DNA of 64,000 nucleotides from Hufsiella ginkgonis (GTDB lineage Bacteria; Bacteroidota; Bacteroidia; Sphingobacteriales; Sphingobacteriaceae): contig NZ_WVHS01000002.1 in assembly GCF_009834915.1 (NCBI RefSeq), forward strand, positions 248,001 to 312,000, read 5' to 3'. The notes below the pieces were generated by a model. It was not told the DNA's origin and made no database searches. It worked only from the letters and a program-made list of their open reading frames with translations. Position 1 is the first letter of the stretch. The number at the start of each line of letters is the position of its first letter. Of the stretch, positions 1 through 9,308 are shown piece after piece. The position numbers and the translations under genes were made by a program.

Positions 1-718
1 GCCGTTTGCCCTGAAAGGATTTTTATGGTACCAGGGAGAAACCAATTGTTTTCAGAATGAGACCATTGAGTATACTTACAAAATGCAGGAGCTGGTTAAT
101 GGCTGGCGGAAACTTTGGGAGAATACGGCACTGCCGTTTTATTACGTGCAGATAGCGCCCTTTTATTATGCTAAAAGTGCGGGCAAATATCCGTTAACCA
201 CCGAAACATTGCCACGCTTTTGGGAAGCACAATCGCTCGCCGCCAGCATTCGCAATACCGCGATGGCCACAATTACCGATTTGATAGACAGCCCCGAAGA
301 TCTCCATCCCGGCTATAAATGGGAAGTTGGGCGTAGATTGGCTCTCCTGGCACTCCACCACACGTACGGGTTAAAGATCCGGTCCTCTGGTCCTGTTTAT
401 GTTGATATGAAGAAACAAAAAGGAAAAATATCCCTCGAATTTACCGAAACGGGCGCCGGATTAACCAGCAACGACGGTAAAACGCTTCGTGGCTTTACCA
501 TTGCCGGTGCCGACGGAAAATTCGTTCCGGCAGACGCCAGGATCAACGGCAATAAAGTGATCGTGTCCGCACCCTCCGTTCCCGTGCCCGTTTCCGTGCG
601 CTTTGGTTGGGATGAAGCCGGAAAGTTTAATTTCTTTAATAAAGATGGTCTTCCCGCGGTTCCGTTCAGGACGGACAATCCGTTTTTGGGCCTCTTTAGA
701 ACAACTGCGAAAAAATGA
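1..718 (+). CDS. Sialate O-acetylesterase-like SGNH hydrolase, 5' truncated
   Basis: C-terminal 238 residues of a secreted-type carbohydrate esterase; the gene begins before the window and is read from base 2. The segment GFLWYQGETN near the left edge matches the WYQGExN block of sialate O-acetylesterase (SGNH/DUF303) proteins, and DLIDSPEDLHP with the downstream GYKWEVGRRLA carries the Asp-x-x-His region expected for the catalytic His. These enzymes remove O-acetyl groups from sugars; in pectin loci they act on acetylated sugars rather than sialic acid, so the name is a family label only. The stop overlaps the next ATG by 4 bp (ATGA), placing it in the same operon as the GH2 gene. The nucleophile Ser block lies outside the window. 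Confidence 0.85.
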   Translation, partial: PFALKGFLWYQGETNCFQNETIEYTYKMQELVNGWRKLWENTALPFYYVQIAPFYYAKSAGKYPLTTETLPRFWEAQSLAASIRNTAMATITDLIDSPEDLHPGYKWEVGRRLALLALHHTYGLKIRSSGPVYVDMKKQKGKISLEFTETGAGLTSNDGKTLRGFTIAGADGKFVPADARINGNKVIVSAPSVPVPVSVRFGWDEAGKFNFFNKDGLPAVPFRTDNPFLGLFRTTAKK

Positions 719-3510
719 GCCCGTCGACTAAGTACCTGCTGACATTCGCTTTCCTGCTGTCGTTTCCAGGTTTCCTTTACGCGCAGGAAACTGAAAAAGT
801 TTACCTGAGCGGTAAGGGAAATGACCAGACCGTAACCTGGGATTTTTTTTGCACGGCGGGAAGAAACTCCGGTAAATGGACCACCATTGCCGTCCCCTCT
901 AACTGGGAACTGCAAGGTTTTGGGAAATATGATTATGGTTTTGCAAAAGATACCACACGCGGCAAAGAAAAGGGTCTATACCGGTATTTTTTTAACGTTC
1001 CCGCGGCCCGAAAGGGTAAACGCATCAACCTGGTATTTGAAGGAGTGATGACCGATGCCGAGGTTAAAATTAATGGAAAGTTGGCAGGCCCTGTTCACCA
1101 GGGAAGTTATTATGCATTTAAATATGACGTTTCCGGGTTATTGACCTATGGCGCCGCAAATCAACTGGAAGTTGCGGTTTCAAAACACTCGGCGAATGAA
1201 TCCGTAAACGATGCGGAACGACGGGGTGATTTCTGGTTATTTGGCGGGATCTTCAGACCCGTATATCTTGAAGTACTGCCGGCAGCGAATATTTCACATC
1301 TCGCCCTCGACGCAAAGGCGAATGGCGACTTCAAAGCCATGCTAACCGTTGCGAAAACGGCGATTGCCGGAACGGTATCCGCCCAGGTCTATGACAGCAA
1401 TGGTAAAAAGATCGGTGTGCCATTTTCATCGAAAATAAGCGCCAGGGATTCCATCGTCTATCTCCAGTCGAAGACGATCTCTCCGCGCTTGTGGTCGCCT
1501 GAATACCCTCACCTATATAAGGTGAAAGTAGATCTGGTCCTCAACGGAAAGATCACACACACCGTTTCACAAAAGTTCGGCTTCCGCAGCATCGTGGTAA
1601 AAGAAAAGGACGGCGTATATGTCAACGGCGTAAAAGTGAAGTTTAAAGGTGTGAACCGGCATTCCTTCTGGCCTTCGTCGGGACGTACATTGAGTAAAAA
1701 GCTCAGCATTATGGACGTAAACCTGATGAAAGACATGAACATGAACGCAGTACGCATGTCGCATTACCCGCCCGACGATCATTTTCTCGACGTTTGCGAT
1801 TCGTTGGGTATTTTTGTGTTCGACGAACTGGCTGGCTGGCATGGCAAATACAATACGCCCACCGGAACGAAACTGGTGAAAGAGCTATTACGCCATGACG
1901 TAAATCACCCGTCCATTATTTTCTGGATCAACGGTAACGAAGGCGGACATAATTATGCGCTGGATGCTGATTTTGACACCGGAGATATTCAGCGCCGGCC
2001 GGTGATCCATGCCTGGGAAAACTTTAGGGGATTCGACACTCAGCACTACCGGGAATTTGATTACGGCATCGGGAATTACATGCAGGGACACGACCTGGTC
2101 ATGCCAACCGAGTTCCTTCATGGCATGTTCGATGGGGGACATGGTGCGGGCCTCGAGGATTACTGGGAAGCCATGTGGCGCGATCCGCTCGCTGCCGGTG
2201 GATTTCTCTGGGATTTTTCTGACGAAGGGGTTGTTAGAAGCGACAAAAATAACGAAATAGATACCGACGGGAATCATGGCGCGGATGGCATCGTAGGCCC
2301 ATACCGCGAAAAAGAGGGAAGCTTTTTCACCATCAGGCAGATATGGTCGCCGGTATTCTTTGAAAAACGGGAGATTACCCCGGCTTTTGACGGATCGTTC
2401 CGGGTAGAGAACCGCTTTGCATTCACCAATACCATGGAATGCACATTTTCAGGAAAACTGGTGAAGGCGGCTGATCCGTACGACGCTTCCGCGGGAAATG
2501 AAACGGAATTCTCCATTGTTTCGCCGGGCATTGCACCATCCGGAAAGGGAACAGTAAAACTTAATTTGCCGTCCAACTGGAAATCATACGATTTTTTATA
2601 CGTCACGGTAACCGATCCGCATAAGCGGTTGATCTTCACCTGGAGCTGGCCCATCTCCCGGCCTTCCGTCATTGCTGACCAGGTTGTAAAGCAACGCGGC
2701 AGCGGGAAGGTGGAAACTTCCGGGGTTGATTCGCTATTTATCGTCACAGCGAACGGAGTGCGCGTGTCCTTTAGTAAAAAAACGGGACAGCTTAGGCAAG
2801 TGGAGAACGCTAAAGGCGTAATCGGTTTAAGAAACGGCCCGGTATTGCAGGAGGGAGCCACCAATTTCTCGGGTTTTATCCAAAAGATGGACGGCAATAA
2901 CGTAGTGATCGAATCAGTATTTGATAAGAAAAACAGCTTTAATACCCTTCAATGGACGATCTATCCTTCAGGATGGATAAAGATGAAGGTATTGTATTTC
3001 CCCGGCGCTTATTTTACCAGTTTCGTCGGCGTTAACTTCGGGTACCCGGAAGCCCAAATGAAAGGCGTACAGTGGATGGGCAACGGCCCGTACCGGGTAT
3101 GGAAAAACCGTATGAAAGGTAACCAACTGGGAGTATGGACAAAAGCCTATAACAATTCGGCCACGGGTGAACCTCCATTTCTCTACCCGGAATTTAAAGG
3201 CTATCATTCGAACATGTACTGGTGTCGCTTTAACACCACTGAACAGCCTTTTACGGTAGTTGCCGAACAAGAAGATATTTTCCTGAGACTGTACACACCA
3301 AAAGTTTCTGATGATCCTTATAATAACCTGGCGCCAGCATTTCCTTCCGGCGACATCTCTTTCATGCAGGGAATCTCTGGGATCGGTACAAAAACACAGA
3401 AAACGGATACAACCGGTCCAATGGGCATGAAATATAGCTTCTACGACTACGAAAAAGACCAGAACCGAGCAAAAGAGCTGGTGCTGTACTTTGATTTTTC
3501 CGGAAGATAA
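715..3510 (+). CDS. Glycoside hydrolase family 2 (beta-galactosidase-like), secreted
   Basis: A 931-residue GH2 enzyme with a signal peptide (hydrophobic residues 7-21 then FLYAQE). Order: jelly-roll sugar-binding domain (about 35-190), Ig-like domain (about 195-295), TIM barrel (about 300-570), then C-terminal beta domains. The acid/base is predicted to be Glu409 in WINGNEGG and the nucleophile Glu466 in MPTEFLHG. GH2 covers beta-galactosidases, beta-glucuronidases, beta-mannosidases and alpha-L-arabinopyranosidases, so specificity is open; the pectin-type context favours a side-chain exo-enzyme. It overlaps the upstream esterase stop by 4 bp and is followed one base after its own stop by a GH78 gene. 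Family confidence is high, substrate confidence low. Confidence 0.9.
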   Translation: MSPSTKYLLTFAFLLSFPGFLYAQETEKVYLSGKGNDQTVTWDFFCTAGRNSGKWTTIAVPSNWELQGFGKYDYGFAKDTTRGKEKGLYRYFFNVPAARKGKRINLVFEGVMTDAEVKINGKLAGPVHQGSYYAFKYDVSGLLTYGAANQLEVAVSKHSANESVNDAERRGDFWLFGGIFRPVYLEVLPAANISHLALDAKANGDFKAMLTVAKTAIAGTVSAQVYDSNGKKIGVPFSSKISARDSIVYLQSKTISPRLWSPEYPHLYKVKVDLVLNGKITHTVSQKFGFRSIVVKEKDGVYVNGVKVKFKGVNRHSFWPSSGRTLSKKLSIMDVNLMKDMNMNAVRMSHYPPDDHFLDVCDSLGIFVFDELAGWHGKYNTPTGTKLVKELLRHDVNHPSIIFWINGNEGGHNYALDADFDTGDIQRRPVIHAWENFRGFDTQHYREFDYGIGNYMQGHDLVMPTEFLHGMFDGGHGAGLEDYWEAMWRDPLAAGGFLWDFSDEGVVRSDKNNEIDTDGNHGADGIVGPYREKEGSFFTIRQIWSPVFFEKREITPAFDGSFRVENRFAFTNTMECTFSGKLVKAADPYDASAGNETEFSIVSPGIAPSGKGTVKLNLPSNWKSYDFLYVTVTDPHKRLIFTWSWPISRPSVIADQVVKQRGSGKVETSGVDSLFIVTANGVRVSFSKKTGQLRQVENAKGVIGLRNGPVLQEGATNFSGFIQKMDGNNVVIESVFDKKNSFNTLQWTIYPSGWIKMKVLYFPGAYFTSFVGVNFGYPEAQMKGVQWMGNGPYRVWKNRMKGNQLGVWTKAYNNSATGEPPFLYPEFKGYHSNMYWCRFNTTEQPFTVVAEQEDIFLRLYTPKVSDDPYNNLAPAFPSGDISFMQGISGIGTKTQKTDTTGPMGMKYSFYDYEKDQNRAKELVLYFDFSGR

Positions 3511-3511
3511 C

Positions 3512-6277
3512 ATGACACGCAGTATGAAAAGACTCCTGATTATCGCAATACTGTTCTTATGCACGTCTTTTAAAGAAGAGCCGGTGCCTGGTATCGTTAA
3601 CCCGCGTTGCGAGATGCTGGTAAACCCGCTGGGGATCGATGCAGTTTTCCCGAGGTTAAGCTGGGAAATTGTGAGCGCGCAAAGAAACGTGGAACAGACC
3701 GCTTACCAGGTGATCGTCTCGTCTTCCCCGGAGAAACTAGAAGCAGGAAAAGGTGACCTGTGGAACTCCGGGAAGGTAACCAGCGATCAATCGGTACACG
3801 TTAACTATGCAGGCGTGTCGCTAAAAAGCCGGATGTCTTGTTTCTGGAAAGTTAAAACATGGACTAACCATGGCGAGTCTGCCTGGAGCGAACCGGCGAA
3901 GTGGACGATGGGGCTGATCAATTACGTGGACTGGAAAGGCAGGTGGATCGGTCTGGACAAGCTGGCCCAACAGGATCGCGGAACCCAGTTCTCCCGGTTA
4001 TCGGCGAGGTACCTGCGAAAGGAGTTCAACGCGGCAAAAGCCATTAATAAAGCAACCATATACATCATTGGATTAGGCCTTTACGAGCTTTACATAAACG
4101 GGTCTCGTGTAGGGGATCAAGTGCTCGCGCCGGGACCTACCGACTACAATAAGGGAGTTAAATACAACACGTTCGATGTTACGGATCTACTAAAACAGGG
4201 TAAGAACGCCATCGGAACGATCTTGGGCAACGGCCGTTATTTCGCCATGCGGCAAGACTACAAACCTTATAAGATTAAAACGTTCGGCTACCCCAAGATG
4301 CTGATGAACCTGGATATCGAATACGCCGACGGCTCCAAAGAGACCATATCGACGGACGACACGTGGAGATTGAATGTAAACGGCCCTATACGCGCAAACA
4401 ATGAGTATGATGGCGAAGAATACGATGCCACCAAAGAGTTCGCAGGCTGGGCCGCTGCCGGATTTAACGATGCATTATGGCCTAAAGCCACCTTCGTGCA
4501 AGAACCCGGTGGTACATACGAAGCCCAGATGAATAGTAATATGAAGGTAATGGAAACCATTAAGCCGGTATCCGTTAAGCGATTAAAATCAAATACTTAT
4601 ATACTTGACATGGGTCAGAACATGGCCGGCTGGCTCCGGCTGCGGGCAACCGGTAAGCGCGGCGATAAGATCACCCTTCGCTTTGCCGAAACCCTGCAGC
4701 CGGATGGCGGACTTTACGTGAGGAACCTGCGCGATGCGTTGGTCACCGATATATATACGATGAAAGGTACTGTGAAAGAATCGTGGGAACCATCTTTCGT
4801 TTATCATGGCTTCAGGTACGCGGAAATTACCGGATACCCGGGAACGCCTACAGTAAATGATTTTGACGGCAGGGTGGTATATGATGACATGATCACCGCC
4901 GGCGATTTCACCACCTCGAACGCAACCATCAACCATGTTTACAAAAACGCTTACTGGGGCATCCGCAGTAATTATAAAGGAATGCCGGTAGACTGTCCGC
5001 AACGAAATGAACGTCAACCCTGGCTGGGCGACCGCACGACCGGCGCTTATGGCGAAAGCTTCATCTTCGATAATGGCAGGTTGTATGCCAAATGGCTGGA
5101 TGACATTCGTCAATCCCAGAAGGAAGACGGAAGTATCCCGGATGTGGCCCCCTCGTTCTGGCGCTACTATGGAGATAACGTAACCTGGCCGGGGACCTAT
5201 ATCGCCGTGGCCGACATGTTGTATACCCAATATGGTGATGAAACCGCTGTCGCCGAACACTATCCATACATGAAAAAATGGATGGATTACATGGCAGAAA
5301 AATATTCCGCAAATGGAATTATTACAAAAGACAAGTATGGCGATTGGTGCGTACCGCCCGAATCAAAAGAGCTGATTCATGCCAGGGACCCGGCGAGGAT
5401 CACCGACGGTGAGCTGATCGCTACCGCAACGTATATCCGCTGGCTTTCAGTAATGGAGCGTTTCGCCAAGTTACTCGATAAAACATCAGACGCAAAATCG
5501 TTCGCTTTCCTGTCTGATAACATGAAGGCCGCGTTTAACCGAAAGTTTTATAATACTTCAAACGCACAGTACAGCAACAATACGGTTACCGCAAACCTGC
5601 TCCCGCTGATGTTTGGCATAGTGCCGGCCGGCAGTGAAGACAAAGTGCTGAAGAACATCGGGGATAAGATCCTGATCGGGAACAATGGTCATATCAGCAC
5701 CGGCGTGATCGGCACGCAGTGGCTGATGCGCGGTCTTTCCTCGCACGGAAGGGCGGATATTGCATACAAGATCGCTTCAAATACCGACTACCCGAGCTGG
5801 GGTTATATGGCGGAGAATGGCGCTACTACCATCTGGGAGCTGTGGAACGGCAATACCGCCGATCCTGAAATGAACTCCCAGAACCACGTGATGCTCCTGG
5901 GAGACCTGGTTGTATGGTATTACGAAAACCTGGCAGGAATCAAGACCTCTGCCGAAGCGCCGGGGTTTAAAAAAATTATCATGAAACCCGAAATGGCCGA
6001 CGGGCTGAACTCCGCAAAGGCGATGTACCGATCGATGTATGGCATCATAAAAAGCAGCTGGCGTAAAAGTGAAGGCCAGTTTTCCTGGGATATCACCGTG
6101 CCACCCAATACGAAAGCGCTGATCTATATCCCCGCAGGAATAAATGCACAGGTCACCGAAAGCGGGAAACCGGCCGCGACCGCCCAAGGGGTCCGGTTCG
6201 TCGAAAATATACCAGGACGCCAGGTTTTTGAGGCAGGTTCGGGAAATTATTCATTTACATCGCCATTAACTCATTGA
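3512..6277 (+). CDS. Alpha-L-rhamnosidase, GH78, secreted
   Basis: About 921 residues. GH78 hallmarks: N-terminal beta domain with NPRCEMLVNPLGID and PRLSWEI (around 20-55), a rhamnosidase-N jelly roll, then the (alpha/alpha)6 barrel starting at the DCPQRNERQPWLGD block (about residue 494). The common family form is DCPQRDERLGWTGD, so Asp at +5 is Asn here while the Glu at +6 and final Asp are kept. It should release terminal L-rhamnose by inversion. The start is ATG 3512 immediately after the GH2 stop; ATG 3524 is possible, and the TTG at 3491 inside the GH2 gene is unlikely. The N-terminus is a signal peptide; a Cys at its end (FLCTSF) is a poor lipobox. Confidence 0.92.
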   Translation: MTRSMKRLLIIAILFLCTSFKEEPVPGIVNPRCEMLVNPLGIDAVFPRLSWEIVSAQRNVEQTAYQVIVSSSPEKLEAGKGDLWNSGKVTSDQSVHVNYAGVSLKSRMSCFWKVKTWTNHGESAWSEPAKWTMGLINYVDWKGRWIGLDKLAQQDRGTQFSRLSARYLRKEFNAAKAINKATIYIIGLGLYELYINGSRVGDQVLAPGPTDYNKGVKYNTFDVTDLLKQGKNAIGTILGNGRYFAMRQDYKPYKIKTFGYPKMLMNLDIEYADGSKETISTDDTWRLNVNGPIRANNEYDGEEYDATKEFAGWAAAGFNDALWPKATFVQEPGGTYEAQMNSNMKVMETIKPVSVKRLKSNTYILDMGQNMAGWLRLRATGKRGDKITLRFAETLQPDGGLYVRNLRDALVTDIYTMKGTVKESWEPSFVYHGFRYAEITGYPGTPTVNDFDGRVVYDDMITAGDFTTSNATINHVYKNAYWGIRSNYKGMPVDCPQRNERQPWLGDRTTGAYGESFIFDNGRLYAKWLDDIRQSQKEDGSIPDVAPSFWRYYGDNVTWPGTYIAVADMLYTQYGDETAVAEHYPYMKKWMDYMAEKYSANGIITKDKYGDWCVPPESKELIHARDPARITDGELIATATYIRWLSVMERFAKLLDKTSDAKSFAFLSDNMKAAFNRKFYNTSNAQYSNNTVTANLLPLMFGIVPAGSEDKVLKNIGDKILIGNNGHISTGVIGTQWLMRGLSSHGRADIAYKIASNTDYPSWGYMAENGATTIWELWNGNTADPEMNSQNHVMLLGDLVVWYYENLAGIKTSAEAPGFKKIIMKPEMADGLNSAKAMYRSMYGIIKSSWRKSEGQFSWDITVPPNTKALIYIPAGINAQVTESGKPAATAQGVRFVENIPGRQVFEAGSGNYSFTSPLTH

Positions 6278-6279
6278 AT

Positions 6280-6975
6280 ATGAAAAGATTAATAATTACG
6301 TCAGCGTTCCTGGCGGCCGTATCATTCACTTCCGCCTATGCGCAGGAACAACCAAAAGTAACGGCGCCGACCGCTGAAACGAAAGCAAAATCGGATGCGG
6401 AACTGGATAAAAAGGCCGGTGAATGGGCGGCTTCACTGACCTTAGGCGATACAGAAAAGGAAACGAGGGTAAAAGGTGTGATCCTGGCTCACCTTAAAGC
6501 TGTCCGCGACTGGCACAATGACCACCCTCCTGTTACCGTTCCTGCCGGCATTAATCCCTTATCAGGCAAACCGTTATCCGATCTCGACCGGCAGTTGATC
6601 GCCGACTCGGCAATCCCTTCGTCTGTTCACCAGGACCTGATGGCCGGCCTGGGCAAGGATCTTACTGCTGATCAGGTAAATGCGATCCTTGATAAATACA
6701 CGATCAGCAAAGTGGCTTTTACCATGGGTGGTTACCGCGCCATCGTTCCCAACCTCACCGCCAGGGAAGAAGAAGCGATCCTGGGATTCCTGGTACAGGC
6801 ACGCGAACAGGCCGTGGATTACAAGAACATGACCGAGATCTCCGCTATTTTCGAGATCTACAAAACCAAATCCGAGCAATACCTCAATGCCAATGGCCGC
6901 AATTGGCGCGAGATGTATAAAGCCTATACTGATGCGGTAAAAGCAAAAAAACTGCAGGATACCAAAAAACAATAA
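6280..6975 (+). CDS. DUF3826-family secreted protein
   Basis: A 231-residue predicted periplasmic protein with a clear signal peptide (MKRLIITSAFLAA to AYAQEQ). The mature part is alpha-helical and charged, with WHNDHPP, GINPLSGKPLSDLDRQL and MGGYRAIVPNL, which I associate with DUF3826, a family seen in Bacteroidota pectin and rhamnogalacturonan loci. Its biochemical role is unknown to me. Start ATG 6280 follows the GH78 stop by 2 bp. Location between a GH78 rhamnosidase and an Asp-box propeller suggests co-use with extracytoplasmic glycan breakdown, but no catalytic motif is evident. Confidence 0.75.
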   Translation: MKRLIITSAFLAAVSFTSAYAQEQPKVTAPTAETKAKSDAELDKKAGEWAASLTLGDTEKETRVKGVILAHLKAVRDWHNDHPPVTVPAGINPLSGKPLSDLDRQLIADSAIPSSVHQDLMAGLGKDLTADQVNAILDKYTISKVAFTMGGYRAIVPNLTAREEEAILGFLVQAREQAVDYKNMTEISAIFEIYKTKSEQYLNANGRNWREMYKAYTDAVKAKKLQDTKKQ

Positions 6976-7003
6976 AAAGGTAATGAACAAAGAAGGATCT
7001 GCA

Positions 7004-8161
7004 ATGAAGAACTACTTGTCAGGAACAAGAAAAAATATTTGCGTCATGCTAATGGTCCTGGCAGCGGCAACCGATTCGTATGCACAGCCGCTTCCATGGA
7101 AATCCGGGATTTTGCTCGATGAGTTTATTTTCGAGAAAGCCCCGTTTCCCGAGAGCCACGCGGCAACGATTGCAGAAACACCGGGCGGCCTGGTAACAGC
7201 CTGGTTTGGAGGGACTAAGGAGCGAAACCCGGATGTATGTATCTGGGTGAGCAGGCAGGTTAACGGAAAGTGGACGGCGCCCGCGAACGTCGCTGACGGC
7301 ATCCAGGATGAAAAACTACGGTACCCTACCTGGAATCCCGTGCTTTTCCAGGTGCCTGGCGGCGATCTGTTATTGTTTTATAAAGTGGGACCAAGCCCGT
7401 CGACCTGGAAAGGCTGGATGAAAACCTCTCCGGATGGCGGCGTAACCTGGTCTAAAGCCATTGCACTACCCGGGGGCTACATCGGCCCGGTAAAAAATAA
7501 ACCAGTGTTACTGGCTAACGGAAACTTATTCTGCCCGTCGAGTACCGAAGGAAATGGGTGGAAGCTGCATTTCGAAGTAACCCCCGACTTCGGAAAAACA
7601 TGGAGGACCGTCGGCCCGATCAGCGACGGGAAAACACTGAACGCGATCCAACCCAGTATTCTCCAACATGGAAACGGCAAGCTACAGATCCTCGCGCGGA
7701 GCCGCGACAGGGCGTTAATAGAGTCCTGGTCATACGATAACGGCGAAACCTGGACAACTCCAACGAAAACAACCCTGCCTAATAATAATTCCGGCACAGA
7801 TGCGGTAACACTAAAAGACGGCAGGCATATGCTGGTGTACAACCATGTTTTACCGCCGGGAACAGAAGCCAAAGGCCCAAGAACGCCTTTAAATATTTCC
7901 GTCTCAAAAGATGGAAGAACCTGGTATGCCGGCGCGATCATCGAAGATTCACCGGTCAGTCAATATTCATATCCCTCTATTATCCAAACTTCCGACGGGT
8001 TGGTCCATGTAGTCTACACCTGGAGAAGGTTGGCCATCAAGCATACGGTCATAGACCCGTCAAAGCTGAAATTGAAGAAAATAACAGGCGGCACCTGGCC
8101 CGGGATCAAGGGCTATACCGCACCGGTCGCCACGGAGATCACCAAAGACGGGGGGGAATAA
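7004..8161 (+). CDS. Asp-box (BNR) beta-propeller, sialidase-superfamily, secreted
   Basis: A 385-residue secreted propeller protein. Four Asp-box repeats are visible (SPDGGVTW, TPDFGKTW, SYDNGETW and the degenerate SKDGRTW), as in BNR/sialidase-like folds. The conserved GGTKERNPDVCIWVSR block near the N-terminus occurs in the BNR_2 group, which includes lyases and glycosidases of plant and algal polysaccharides. True sialidase activity is unlikely: no sialic acid genes are nearby. The start is ATG 7004, with AAGGA about six bases upstream and the signal peptide following; ATG 6983 would add seven residues. It is the last extracytoplasmic protein before the cytoplasmic acid-sugar block of the operon. 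Confidence 0.8.
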   Translation: MKNYLSGTRKNICVMLMVLAAATDSYAQPLPWKSGILLDEFIFEKAPFPESHAATIAETPGGLVTAWFGGTKERNPDVCIWVSRQVNGKWTAPANVADGIQDEKLRYPTWNPVLFQVPGGDLLLFYKVGPSPSTWKGWMKTSPDGGVTWSKAIALPGGYIGPVKNKPVLLANGNLFCPSSTEGNGWKLHFEVTPDFGKTWRTVGPISDGKTLNAIQPSILQHGNGKLQILARSRDRALIESWSYDNGETWTTPTKTTLPNNNSGTDAVTLKDGRHMLVYNHVLPPGTEAKGPRTPLNISVSKDGRTWYAGAIIEDSPVSQYSYPSIIQTSDGLVHVVYTWRRLAIKHTVIDPSKLKLKKITGGTWPGIKGYTAPVATEITKDGGE

Positions 8162-8162
8162 C

Positions 8163-9308
8163 ATGCAAGGATTAACGATATATTTCCCGGGTAAACTAGT
8201 GTTCGGAAAGAACTGCCTGGCCGACCTTCCCGGGGATATTATCCGGCTGCAGCCGGCGAAAGTGCTGGTCATTACGATAAGGCCGCTATTGAATGCGCTG
8301 GCCGGTTTTACCGCACAGCTGATAGCTGCGGGAATTGAGGTCAAAACAAATACCAGCATCACACGCGAGCCGTCGTTTAACGACTTTAAAGCGCTGATGG
8401 AAGATGTTTCTCTTTTTAACCCCGGCGTGGTGGTTGGAATTGGCGGAGGCAGCGTGCTCGACGTGGCGAAATTGGTCGCCGCACAACTCGAAAACGATCA
8501 ACTGCTTGAAGAGATTGTTGGCATCGGGTTTCTAAGGTCGAGAAAAAAGAAACTTATTTGCGTTCCGGCCACATCCGGTACCGGGAGTGAAGCTTCCCCT
8601 AACGCCATTCTGGTCGACGATACAGACAACCAGAAAAAAGGGATCATCAGCCCGTTTTTGGTACCAGATATGGTATATGTTGATCCCATGTTAACCCTCA
8701 GCGTGCCGCCAGACGTAACCGCCGCTACGGGGCTCGACGCGCTTACCCATTGTTTAGAGGCCTATACCAACAAGTTTGCGCACCCGTTTATCGACTTGTA
8801 CGCGTTTGAAGGCATGCGCCTTATTGCCCGGAACCTGGTGAAAGCGGTGACGGACGGCACCGACGAAGAAGCCCGCGCGCAGGTAGCCATGGGCAGCTTA
8901 TTGGGCGGCATTTGTCTCGGTCCGGTTAACACCGCTGCCGTTCATGCGCTATCGTACCCGTTAGGAAGCGGGTTCCACCTCGCGCACGGCCTTTCAAACG
9001 CGCTTTTATTACCCTATGTGATGGAGTTCAACGCCCCTTCCAGTTCAAAGCGCTACGCACAAGTGGCTATCGCCCTTGGCTGTGAACCGGCGGGAACAGA
9101 TGATGAAACAGCTTTAAGAGGCATCAGAAAGGTACGCGAGCTGGTAAGATCGTGCGGCATACCTTCAACACTCCGGGAGGTAGGCATCCCGGAAAGCGCC
9201 ATTCCCGCGATGGCCAATGATGCGTTAAAAATAACACGACTATTAAAAAACAATCCCAGGGAGGTGACGCTGGAAGATGCCGTCGCCATATACAAGGCAG
9301 CTTATTAA
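8163..9308 (+). CDS. Iron-containing (group III) alcohol dehydrogenase
   Basis: A 381-residue cytoplasmic NAD(P)-dependent dehydrogenase. GIGGGSVLDVAK (about 92-103) is the nucleotide-binding Gly-rich turn and PATSGTGSEAS follows. Predicted Fe ligands Asp192, His196 (GLDALTHCLEAY), His261 (VHALSYP) and His275 (AHGLSN) are all present. The family reduces short aldehydes or oxidises hydroxyacids; FucO-type lactaldehyde reductase and 4-hydroxybutyrate dehydrogenase are relatives. Sitting before a DapA-fold aldolase, a PdxA2 and a DUF1537 kinase, it plausibly handles an aldehyde or hydroxyacid intermediate of the same route. It ends in a TAATG junction (one-base overlap) with the aldolase gene. 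Confidence 0.88.
   Translation: MQGLTIYFPGKLVFGKNCLADLPGDIIRLQPAKVLVITIRPLLNALAGFTAQLIAAGIEVKTNTSITREPSFNDFKALMEDVSLFNPGVVVGIGGGSVLDVAKLVAAQLENDQLLEEIVGIGFLRSRKKKLICVPATSGTGSEASPNAILVDDTDNQKKGIISPFLVPDMVYVDPMLTLSVPPDVTAATGLDALTHCLEAYTNKFAHPFIDLYAFEGMRLIARNLVKAVTDGTDEEARAQVAMGSLLGGICLGPVNTAAVHALSYPLGSGFHLAHGLSNALLLPYVMEFNAPSSSKRYAQVAIALGCEPAGTDDETALRGIRKVRELVRSCGIPSTLREVGIPESAIPAMANDALKITRLLKNNPREVTLEDAVAIYKAAY

Noticed and set aside
397-915. 172-codon open frame on the minus strand
   Set aside because: Lies wholly antisense to the esterase and GH2 genes, no signal or family motif; typical shadow frame.
4589-5260. 223-codon minus-strand frame inside the GH78 gene
   Set aside because: Complementary to the catalytic-domain coding sequence, with low-complexity composition and no recognisable motif.
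7004-8161. Sialidase for sialic acid release
   Set aside because: Asp-boxes show the propeller fold only; there are no Nan genes nearby and the operon has a pectin and acid-sugar character.
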